Below are positions 1-8,600 of a DNA stretch of 64,000 nucleotides, piece after piece. Position 1 is the first letter of the stretch. Each line of letters starts with the position of its first letter. The notes beneath the pieces are model-generated. The model was not told where the DNA came from. It saw only the letters and a list, made by a program, of their open reading frames with translations, and made no database searches. Location of the stretch: the IMG/VR virus record IMGVR_UViG_3300032116_000013, positions 124,001 through 188,000 of that record, one strand, 5' to 3'. The translations under genes were made by a program, and so were the position numbers. Origin of the DNA: a virus.

Positions 1-2940
1 AATTTAATTAGTTCTGGTGTGGTTGCCAATTCATATATTAGAATTGGCGGTCAAAAGAGAAAAGTTTTGACTGTAAACAGCCTTGGAGATTTCGCTAACA
101 CTGAAGTCCCATTTATTAACGCTAACTCAGAACCAACTCAAATATTTAATTCTTTTAGTATCTATAAAGTAGAATTAAATGAATATGATTCTTTAGACTT
201 TAATCTATTAGAAAGAAGATTAGGTGTAGGCGAAACCTCTAAAACCACATGCGTCATAGAAAATGCAGTTAAGACTGTAGATAAAGATACTGGTAGAGAA
301 TTCGTAGAATTATATGTCTCGAATGTTAAGAAACCATTTACCACAAACGAAAATATTATTGTAAAGTATGTCGACAATGGGACTGAGAAAACATTTAAAT
401 CTAAAATTGTTTCTCTAATTTCTAACTTGACTCTATCTAGAAATAGATTTGGTCAAGTTCAATCAGGAAAGAGTTATAATATTGGAGACCCAGTTGTTTT
501 CTATAAGGGATTGAATGAAGATTCTCCTGATGCCGTTTCAGCAGTTGCTACTGTAAAAGAAGTGAGTATCGGTGATATTGAATATGTTACCTTAGTTAAG
601 GGTGGTTATCTTTTCAGAGATTCTCCTAATTCAATTGTAAACGTAAGTTCAACAACAGGTATTGGCGCTAATGTTTTAATTGATGCTATTTGGGAAACTA
701 CTGGCAATTCTGAGTTGTTTACATTTAATACTGATGCCTTGTTTTATAAACGCAATACTTTACTGAATGATTCCATTAGCGGATATTCATTCGAAAATGT
801 TGCAACTGATATTAATTTTACAACTGGTTCTGGACATACTGTAAGTACAGTAAATCTATACAGCACAACATATAATCCAAGTTCTATAGATAATTACTAT
901 CAGTCATTTGTACTAAAGGTTATTGGTGGTACAGGTGCTGCTGCATCTCCTAATTCTGCAGTAATTTCTAGTTATAATGGAACTACTAAAATAGCAACAT
1001 TAGAATCTCCATTGGGAGTAACACCATCAGGAACTAGTCAACTTAGATTATTTGCTAACGCCAACACTCAAATCGGTAGAGCATTATCATTCGAGACTAT
1101 GAGGCTTGGAACTATCCGTTTTATCACTCTTCCAGAAAGAGGATCATTTTTTAATTCTCCTCCTACATTTGATGCAATATCAGTATATGAGTCAGACTAT
1201 TCTATAGATTCTGGTTTCTTTACTATTCCTTCTGGACAATTTTTAGAATACAACAAAACAAATAAAACTATAAAGTTGAATCCTAATAATCCAAGTTACA
1301 GCACACAAAGCGGATATTATACTGGTGCAAGATTATTCGTTGACGTAGGTAAGACTGCACATTATGCTAATATTATTGATTATGTGGTTCAAGATCCAAA
1401 CTTACCAACTATGACTAAAACATTGTATTTGGACAGACTATTTGACAGTAACATAGACGCAGCGACAATTTTAAACATGACTCTGTTGATAGATTTTAGA
1501 CCAGATGTTAGAGGTACTGGTAAAATTGGCGCAGTTGAAGTTTTGAATCAAGGTTCTAACTATTCATCAACAGATAAAATTCAATTTATCGGAACTGGTT
1601 ATGGTGGAACTGCAACTCCAGTTATACAAAACGGAAAAATAACTGCGGTCAATATAACTAACCGAGGCGAAGGTTATTTTAAACCACCATCAATAACAAT
1701 CACTAATTCTACTGGCGGTCAATCTACTGGATCTGGAGCCACTTTTAATATTTACACGTTGAGCGACGGAGAACTATTTACAGCAACTGTAAACGATATT
1801 GGCGCAATCCAATCTTTCGATATTAAAAATAGAGGATTTGATTATGAATCTAACCCTCAAGTATCATTAAAGATTATTGATATAGCAGTCCAAGGACTAC
1901 TTCCTGACGCAACTATTATGAGCGGAGATAGCGTCTGGCAAGGTCCAGGTTCAACTAATGCTGATGCTATATTCAGTGGAGTAGTTGATGGCGCACACAG
2001 AGATGTATCTAACACTATTATTAGAGTGTTTGACTACAATGGCACTCTGCTGGCTCCAGGAACAATTAAAATCAATACTGCATCGCAAAATATTACAGCG
2101 ACTATTTCTACTGCAACTGAATCTATTTCTTACAAGGGAATAAATGAAGCCAAACCTAGAGCATATCCATACATTTATGGTAATGGTAAGGCTAAAGCCA
2201 ATGCAGAATTTTTAAGTGGATTGATCAAATACAATGGATTCTATTTGAATACTGATGGACATATAAGTTCAGATAAAAAAATACAAAACAAAGACTATTA
2301 TCACAATTACTCATATGAAATTCAGTCTGAAGTTCCTCTATCAGATTATAAAGAAACAATGTACAGAGTAGCACACCCCGCTGGTATGCAACTACTCTCA
2401 AAATACTTGATTAAAGGTGATTTGAATGAAACAATCAGAGTCGCAACCTCAAACGTCTTTACAGTTAACACCAATGCATCCACAAACGCTAACACAAGTT
2501 TTGCTAGCAATGTCGTATATGGTAATGGTTCCAACTGGCTCACCACAGTCAATGTTGGTGATATTCTAATCATAAATAGTGGTGCCCAATATGATGGATT
2601 AAAGTATTCTAGAGTCGTTTCGCAAATTATTAATAACGATGAACTTCGCCTAGAATCTCCTATTGGTGGAGTCGGTGATGGAAGAATTTCAACAAATACT
2701 GGTTCTGCGGTTGGTCAATTGATTAACAACACATATCCTATAAACACAATATTGAGTATAAATGACGCTATAAGATTTAACATTGGTGCAACGCAGTTTG
2801 ATAGAACTATCCTTGGAATCGCTCAAAATAATTTAACATTTAATTCAGCAGTTACACAAACTGGAAATGTTGTTTACGCTAAAATACCACAACTAAACGT
2901 AGTAGATTATGAGATTATCTCTTTTAGAGGGGCAGGTTGA
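1..2940 (+). CDS. Baseplate wedge protein, gp7-like candidate (5'-truncated)
   Basis: The frame is open from base 1, so the GTG at 19 is probably internal and the true start lies left of the window; 979 residues are visible. The sequence is rich in beta structure, Asn, Ser and Thr. Around nt 1510-1770 it carries a Gly-Tyr repeat of the form V-x-I-x-N-x-G-x-G-Y followed by P-x-I-x-I, which recurs in the next baseplate genes. Near nt 2290-2410 there is a YYHNYSYEIQSEVPLSDYKE motif followed by HPAG, a pattern I associate with phage baseplate proteins. The next gene is gp8 after a 3-base gap, and in T4 gene 7 precedes gene 8, so a gp7-type wedge role is inferred from position and size (T4 gp7 is 1032 residues). 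I do not recognise the family with certainty; another wedge or fibre-attachment protein is possible. Confidence 0.5.
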   Translation, partial: NLISSGVVANSYIRIGGQKRKVLTVNSLGDFANTEVPFINANSEPTQIFNSFSIYKVELNEYDSLDFNLLERRLGVGETSKTTCVIENAVKTVDKDTGREFVELYVSNVKKPFTTNENIIVKYVDNGTEKTFKSKIVSLISNLTLSRNRFGQVQSGKSYNIGDPVVFYKGLNEDSPDAVSAVATVKEVSIGDIEYVTLVKGGYLFRDSPNSIVNVSSTTGIGANVLIDAIWETTGNSELFTFNTDALFYKRNTLLNDSISGYSFENVATDINFTTGSGHTVSTVNLYSTTYNPSSIDNYYQSFVLKVIGGTGAAASPNSAVISSYNGTTKIATLESPLGVTPSGTSQLRLFANANTQIGRALSFETMRLGTIRFITLPERGSFFNSPPTFDAISVYESDYSIDSGFFTIPSGQFLEYNKTNKTIKLNPNNPSYSTQSGYYTGARLFVDVGKTAHYANIIDYVVQDPNLPTMTKTLYLDRLFDSNIDAATILNMTLLIDFRPDVRGTGKIGAVEVLNQGSNYSSTDKIQFIGTGYGGTATPVIQNGKITAVNITNRGEGYFKPPSITITNSTGGQSTGSGATFNIYTLSDGELFTATVNDIGAIQSFDIKNRGFDYESNPQVSLKIIDIAVQGLLPDATIMSGDSVWQGPGSTNADAIFSGVVDGAHRDVSNTIIRVFDYNGTLLAPGTIKINTASQNITATISTATESISYKGINEAKPRAYPYIYGNGKAKANAEFLSGLIKYNGFYLNTDGHISSDKKIQNKDYYHNYSYEIQSEVPLSDYKETMYRVAHPAGMQLLSKYLIKGDLNETIRVATSNVFTVNTNASTNANTSFASNVVYGNGSNWLTTVNVGDILIINSGAQYDGLKYSRVVSQIINNDELRLESPIGGVGDGRISTNTGSAVGQLINNTYPINTILSINDAIRFNIGATQFDRTILGIAQNNLTFNSAVTQTGNVVYAKIPQLNVVDYEIISFRGAG

Positions 2941-2943
2941 CAA

Positions 2944-4578
2944 ATGGCAGCAATTATAACTAGAGATTTTAACATAAAGTGTGCAGAGAATTTCGAAGAT
3001 TCTGCCGATTCTTTGTATGTACTGTTAGGTAAGGCTAATTCTTGGCCAACAGTTGCTGGAGTCCCAGATTCTCCTGAGGCTCCATATGATACTACAGACT
3101 ACAAAAATACTATTTTTAGAAACGGCTTCATACTCAAAAAGGTATTATCGAGCGACATTCAGGCAGTTATTCCTAGAGTAGACTGGACTTCTGGGACTGT
3201 ATACACACAGTACACTGAAACAGCAAATCTGTATATTAAAGTTTCCGAGACTGCTGTTGCAGGAGGAAATGTTAATGTAAAGACTGGTCTAGCCAATACT
3301 GTAAATGCAAATGCAATTAACTTTTTGACGAGCAATCCAGTTATAAACTCTGGAGATTTTATCAAAATTAAGGGTGAACTGAAGGAAGTTGTGAGAGTTA
3401 ATACTGCAGGCGATTTCATTCAAGTAAATTCCAATTTTGCCATTGCTGCATCACAGGACGTATTGGCTCAAACGATCTATAAAATTGTAAATACTAGTCC
3501 GCAATATGCAAATAAATTCTATGTTAGAAATTCAGAAGATCAAGTCTTTAAGTGTTTATACAATAATAATTCTGCTGTTTCTACTGTAAAACCTGAAATT
3601 ACTATTGGCGGGCAGTTACCAGAAAATCCATTTATCGAAACTAGCGACGGATATAAGTGGAAATACATGTACACAATCCCAACTGGATTGAAAAATAGAT
3701 TCTTCAATTCTAAATATATGCCAGTTATTAATGATAATCTAGTTTTTGCTAATAGAAAGGCTGGTAGAATAGACATTATAGACATAATTTCAGGCGGAAC
3801 TGGATATTTTAATGGTTCTACTCAGAGCAATTACCCTATCGTAACTATTATAGGCGATGGCACAGGCGCAACTGCAACAGTAAATGTCGTTCAAGGTGTA
3901 ATCACTAAAGTTAACATTACAAATGGTGGTCAAGATTATACTTGGGCATCGGTTGTAATCAGCGACAGTATTCAAACGCAAACAGGGACTGCTGCTACTC
4001 TAAAACCAATAATTAGCCCTCTATATGGGCATGGTTCTAATTCTATGAGGGAACTCGGTTCTTCAGATAGAATGGTTTCAGTGGACTTTCAAGGTAGCGT
4101 AAATGGGAATCTACCTGTAGTAGATTCTGCAACTGGGACTAAAGTTACAGAATACAGACAAGTTTCTTTGGTGAGAAACCCTAGATTGACTAATAACGAA
4201 GTCGCAACTAGTGCAGTTATACCTACCTATACCAGAATATATGTTGAGTCTCCTGCAGCCCCTGGATTCGCCAACGATCAGATCGTTTATGTGTCAAGTA
4301 CAGGTAACTATGTTGACGCGACATTTACTGCGAATGTACTATATTTTGACGAGGTTCAGTCTGTGGTTTATGTGAATAATATCTCTGGAAATTCTGCTGC
4401 AATAGTCTCTGAAGTGCTAAGACAGAAGGATACTCCAAGTATTTTTGGTCAAATTTTCTCAGTAACCCAACCTGATATAAATATTTTTTCAGGTGAAATA
4501 TTATATGCTGAAAATAGACAAAAAGTAATAAGAATGGCAAATCAAACAGATTCCGTAAAACTTGTTCTGGAATTTTAA
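2944..4578 (+). CDS. gp8: Baseplate wedge subunit gp8
   Basis: This 544-residue protein resembles the T4-like gp8 wedge protein, which sits in the outer baseplate and links gp7 to gp10. The N-terminus names a short segment ending in a Trp-rich 'ANSWP' followed by a YDTTDYKN stretch. The centre has the characteristic ETSDGYKWKYMYTIP block (about residues 232-246), typical of gp8 homologues in marine T4-like phages. It is longer than T4 gp8 (334 residues). The extra length includes a Gly-Tyr beta repeat at about residues 275-345 that is shared with both flanking baseplate genes. The start is the ATG directly after the upstream stop. The next gene begins 11 bases downstream, consistent with one late transcript. 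Confidence 0.8.
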   Translation: MAAIITRDFNIKCAENFEDSADSLYVLLGKANSWPTVAGVPDSPEAPYDTTDYKNTIFRNGFILKKVLSSDIQAVIPRVDWTSGTVYTQYTETANLYIKVSETAVAGGNVNVKTGLANTVNANAINFLTSNPVINSGDFIKIKGELKEVVRVNTAGDFIQVNSNFAIAASQDVLAQTIYKIVNTSPQYANKFYVRNSEDQVFKCLYNNNSAVSTVKPEITIGGQLPENPFIETSDGYKWKYMYTIPTGLKNRFFNSKYMPVINDNLVFANRKAGRIDIIDIISGGTGYFNGSTQSNYPIVTIIGDGTGATATVNVVQGVITKVNITNGGQDYTWASVVISDSIQTQTGTAATLKPIISPLYGHGSNSMRELGSSDRMVSVDFQGSVNGNLPVVDSATGTKVTEYRQVSLVRNPRLTNNEVATSAVIPTYTRIYVESPAAPGFANDQIVYVSSTGNYVDATFTANVLYFDEVQSVVYVNNISGNSAAIVSEVLRQKDTPSIFGQIFSVTQPDINIFSGEILYAENRQKVIRMANQTDSVKLVLEF

Positions 4579-4589
4579 AGGTAAACTAA

Positions 4590-7500
4590 ATGACAGATTT
4601 TAATGCAGAGCCATATTGGGATGATTTTGAGGCGACCAATGGTGCGCTAGAGAAGAACTATATGCGTATCCTTTTTCGTCCTGGATATGCAGTTCAGGCT
4701 CGCGAATTAACTCAGATACAGTCTATTATTCAAAATCAAATTAAACAGTTTGGTAATCATATTTTTCAAGATGGTTCTCCAGTAACTGGCGGTCATCTAA
4801 CTTTAGACACGTCTGTAATATATGTAAAACTTGACAAACAATACAATGGAAAAGATATTGATGTTGACAATTTTTATGGATTAACTGTTTTCAATTCCCT
4901 CGTCCCTAGAACAAGAGCCAGAGTTATTCAGACTTATTCTGATGGTGACGACAGAGCCATATTGATAAAATATCTAAGAGGTAGCGTTTTCGGGTCAGGG
5001 CAAACTCTATTTACTGCTGGGAATGTAGAAACTGGTAATGTGGCTATTAGCAACTTTACTGGAACTGGATCTGTAGTTTCTATTAACCAAGGTATTTTCT
5101 ACGTTGGTGGATACTTTGTAAACGTAGCACCACAAACTATAGTTCTTGACCCTTACAGTTCAACTCCAACATATCGTATTGGATTAGAAATTGACGATAG
5201 TGTAGTAACAGAAAGCGAAGATAGTGCTCTATTAGATCCAGCACAAGAATCATTCAACTACCAAGCCCCAGGCGCACATAGATATAAATTTAATCTAGTT
5301 TTGGCTAAAAGAACTATAACTTCTGTAGATGACAGTAGATTTTTTGAATTGCTTCGTGTTGAAAACGGTGTAATCACAAAACAAGTCAGTTATCCGATTT
5401 ATTCTGAGTTAGAAAAAACTCTTGCACGTAGAACATACGACGAATCTGGCAACTATGCAACTAAGCCATTTAGAATTAATCTAAGCGCAAATAATGTTCC
5501 TGGACTTCCAGAAAATACTGAAACATTTATGATTAACATTGAGCCAGGAAAGGCTTATGTTAAGGGGTTCGAGTTTGAAACTGTAGGAACGACTAAAATT
5601 TCTGCCAGAAGAGCCAGAGATTATAAGTCAAGTAACACATACAATCTATCAGTTTATTATGGCAATAAACTTGATATTACTGACGTAGATTCTGGCACAT
5701 CAGGTTTTCCGTTCAGCAAAGATTTAAGGCAAGTAGATGTTCACTGCGCGAATAAAAATGCAGTAAGTTTAGATGGTGATTCTAGAACATACTATGCAAC
5801 TAGAATTGGTACTGCTAGAATTAGAAATTTTGATTACTCTGGTAGCGCAAACGTATACTCAACTTATTTGACTGATATTAATTTTACTCCAATTATCGGT
5901 CACGCTAAAAAGAATTCTAATTATCTAGATGAAATCTATCTACCACTATATTTTTCTAACAGCACAGGCTCGTATGTTGATGGTATACTTACAATTTTAA
6001 CTGGCAACGCAAAGGGTTCTAGCGCAGTAATAACTCGCTATGATGGAACTGGTCAAGTTGCAGGACTCAGCACTAAACTCTCAGCAGTCGTCCAACAGGG
6101 CGATATGTTTTCAATATCACTACCAATGAGTTCTGCTGAGTCATTAGTTGTACCAAATTCAACAACTTTTGCTGCTGCAGCAGGTCTAAAGGCTAATGTT
6201 GCTCGATCAAGTATTGATCAAACTGAAAGAACTTTCTTGCAAGATACAACCTTTAACAAAAATATTTTTGAATTGCCTAACTATTATATCAGATACGACA
6301 GCGATAAGAATGTAAATCTACACAGAAGATTGACTAGAAGAGTTTCTTTTGGTGGGGGAAATGGTTCTTATGTATTTGGTCTAGCAGGTCCAGAACAAGG
6401 AATATTCGATTTTGGAACTGAAGGTCAAAACGTATCTGCAGCAGAAATTTTAGAAAATATTATTGTAATACCTCTTGCTGGATCTAATGCTGGTAAACCG
6501 CTAGATTTAACTGCGCCAGGTAGAAGTGTATTCAAAGATACTAATAATCAAATTACTATCTTCACCAACAGTGGCTCTGGTGCACTATTTGACGCAGATG
6601 TTTATGTGACAGTAAAACTACAATCAGTCTCAAATACAAAAAGAACCAAGACTTTAATTAAATCTAATAATACACTAACAGCAGGTGATACTGCTGCAGG
6701 CGGAAGTGCATTACTAGGAAACTTTAACGTAAGAGTTAATTCAGCCAATGGTATTGCTTGGTATAAAACATCTGACGTAATTAATAAACTCCCAGGCGAA
6801 AAACAATCTCTGTATGTTTCTGATGTAATTAAAGTCAGCAAAGTTTATGACTCAGGAAGTTTAACTGTAGAGCCTACTTCTGCATCACTAGACATTACAG
6901 ATCGTTATATTTTAGATAGCGGTCAAAATGATAATTATTATGATCATGCTTCTATCATTTTAAAACCAGGTGCTCAGCCACCAAGTGGTCAGACCGCAGT
7001 TTTATTTGATTATTTCACTCACACTGGTATAGGTCATCTTTCAGCCAAATCTTATGCTGAGACAATGTACAACAATGAACAAATACCTCTATACAAGAGC
7101 GAAGGTGGAAAGATCTATAATCTAAGAGATTGTATTGATCTTCGTCCTATAAGATTACCAGGAACTTCTGTCTTATCAACGTCAAAAACACAATTAACAC
7201 CAAGAGTTAATGTTGTTTCAGGTGGAGTGATCGTTCAGGCTAATACGTCATTGTTATCTAATAATATTACTCCGCCTATAACAACTGGTAGTGTTATTGA
7301 AGTTAATGGTCAAATTAGAAAAGTTTCTAATGTAAATAATAGTCAGGCTGTAACTGTTTCGACTGCATTTACATCCACCTCAACTAATACTGGAATATTT
7401 GTTGTATCTGAAAATAAAATTTTTAATGAGTCATATATTCAAAAGCCAACTGATCCATTCGAGTTAGACTATGATTATTATCTACCTAGAATTGATAAAG

Positions 7501-8579
7501 TTATAGTTACAAAGGATAAAGAATTTAAAGTATTGACTGGCGTTCCTTCTTTGGCACCTCAAGAGCCAATCGAAAACGAAAACGCCATGGCGATCTATAG
7601 ATTGAATATCCCTGCATTTACTTCATCTGTACAATCAATAGGACTAGAGTATATCGACAACAGAAGATATACCATGAAGGATATTGCTGCTATAGATCAA
7701 AGATTGAATGATCTAGAAGAATTTGTTCGATTGAAGGAATCTGAAAAGGATATTATTAATAATCCTCCAAAATCCCCTTCAACTCCACAAATTAACAAGC
7801 CAATTTATGGAACTCTTGTAGACGAATTTAATGATCTAACTGTTGCTGACGTAAACAACGATTTTGCAAGTTCAATTGAAAATGGTAAACTAACTTGCTA
7901 TAAGAAATTAGATTCTTTCCAAATTATTCCAATGTATGATCCAGATTATGCTTATATTTTGTCTGAACCAGCAATTAAAGACAAATTTATTAATCTACCA
8001 TACAGCGAAGTTCCTGCAGTAACTCAAAAGAACTACACTGCTGACGGGACTGAAAAAGTACAAACTGCAATTATTGGTAAATTTGAGGGATTTGTAACGC
8101 TAACTCCAGAAAGCGATTACTTCTACTCTCAAGAGCATCAACCACTCGTAACTGACAGCATCGGAAGATTCTATGAGATTAAACAAGACGCAGTTCCTTC
8201 TGATCCAGCACTAACTGATGCATTCATTCAAAGCATCGGTGGAAATCAGTACAATACATTTAATTATAATAATTCATTAATAGTTGGAAGTAATCAACCT
8301 GCTGGTGCTGGTGGAAGTGTAATTTATGCACCTAACTATACAACCAATCCTAATCTATATGAGCCTACAATTACAACTCCAATTAAGATTTCGTTCGCTG
8401 GAGTTGCTGTGGGAACATTCTTAAATAAGGAATGGACTGGACAAAATTATGCTGATTCTATTGGCAACAATCCAAATATATTTGCTCCTGGCTGGATTGA
8501 TAATGGGTACATATCTGCTGGTACTATTGGATCTGGTCTCGGTGGATCGTTTGATTCTGGATTATATAATTTAAAATAG
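4590..8579 (+). CDS. Large virion structural protein with DUF4815-type N-terminus
   Basis: The 1329-residue product opens with the signature of a widespread phage structural family (DUF4815): an 'EPYWDDF' segment, then 'RILFRPGYAVQARELTQIQ', then 'NQIKQFGNHIFQDGS' within the first 65 residues. Members are virion proteins of large myoviruses, often encoded beside the baseplate genes; the exact structural role is not established. The rest is beta-rich with few charged clusters. A probable helical segment lies around residues 1025-1070 (IAAIDQRLNDLEEFVRLKES), which could trimerise. The C-terminus is rich in Gly, Asn and Tyr. Its position between gp8 and a gp10-like gene suggests a baseplate or fibre-attachment component taking the place of T4 gp9/gp10. 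A TAAATTTAAGAGG stretch precedes the next start. Confidence 0.7.
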   Translation: MTDFNAEPYWDDFEATNGALEKNYMRILFRPGYAVQARELTQIQSIIQNQIKQFGNHIFQDGSPVTGGHLTLDTSVIYVKLDKQYNGKDIDVDNFYGLTVFNSLVPRTRARVIQTYSDGDDRAILIKYLRGSVFGSGQTLFTAGNVETGNVAISNFTGTGSVVSINQGIFYVGGYFVNVAPQTIVLDPYSSTPTYRIGLEIDDSVVTESEDSALLDPAQESFNYQAPGAHRYKFNLVLAKRTITSVDDSRFFELLRVENGVITKQVSYPIYSELEKTLARRTYDESGNYATKPFRINLSANNVPGLPENTETFMINIEPGKAYVKGFEFETVGTTKISARRARDYKSSNTYNLSVYYGNKLDITDVDSGTSGFPFSKDLRQVDVHCANKNAVSLDGDSRTYYATRIGTARIRNFDYSGSANVYSTYLTDINFTPIIGHAKKNSNYLDEIYLPLYFSNSTGSYVDGILTILTGNAKGSSAVITRYDGTGQVAGLSTKLSAVVQQGDMFSISLPMSSAESLVVPNSTTFAAAAGLKANVARSSIDQTERTFLQDTTFNKNIFELPNYYIRYDSDKNVNLHRRLTRRVSFGGGNGSYVFGLAGPEQGIFDFGTEGQNVSAAEILENIIVIPLAGSNAGKPLDLTAPGRSVFKDTNNQITIFTNSGSGALFDADVYVTVKLQSVSNTKRTKTLIKSNNTLTAGDTAAGGSALLGNFNVRVNSANGIAWYKTSDVINKLPGEKQSLYVSDVIKVSKVYDSGSLTVEPTSASLDITDRYILDSGQNDNYYDHASIILKPGAQPPSGQTAVLFDYFTHTGIGHLSAKSYAETMYNNEQIPLYKSEGGKIYNLRDCIDLRPIRLPGTSVLSTSKTQLTPRVNVVSGGVIVQANTSLLSNNITPPITTGSVIEVNGQIRKVSNVNNSQAVTVSTAFTSTSTNTGIFVVSENKIFNESYIQKPTDPFELDYDYYLPRIDKVIVTKDKEFKVLTGVPSLAPQEPIENENAMAIYRLNIPAFTSSVQSIGLEYIDNRRYTMKDIAAIDQRLNDLEEFVRLKESEKDIINNPPKSPSTPQINKPIYGTLVDEFNDLTVADVNNDFASSIENGKLTCYKKLDSFQIIPMYDPDYAYILSEPAIKDKFINLPYSEVPAVTQKNYTADGTEKVQTAIIGKFEGFVTLTPESDYFYSQEHQPLVTDSIGRFYEIKQDAVPSDPALTDAFIQSIGGNQYNTFNYNNSLIVGSNQPAGAGGSVIYAPNYTTNPNLYEPTITTPIKISFAGVAVGTFLNKEWTGQNYADSIGNNPNIFAPGWIDNGYISAGTIGSGLGGSFDSGLYNLK

Positions 8580-8600
8580 TAAATTTAAGAGGAAAATAAC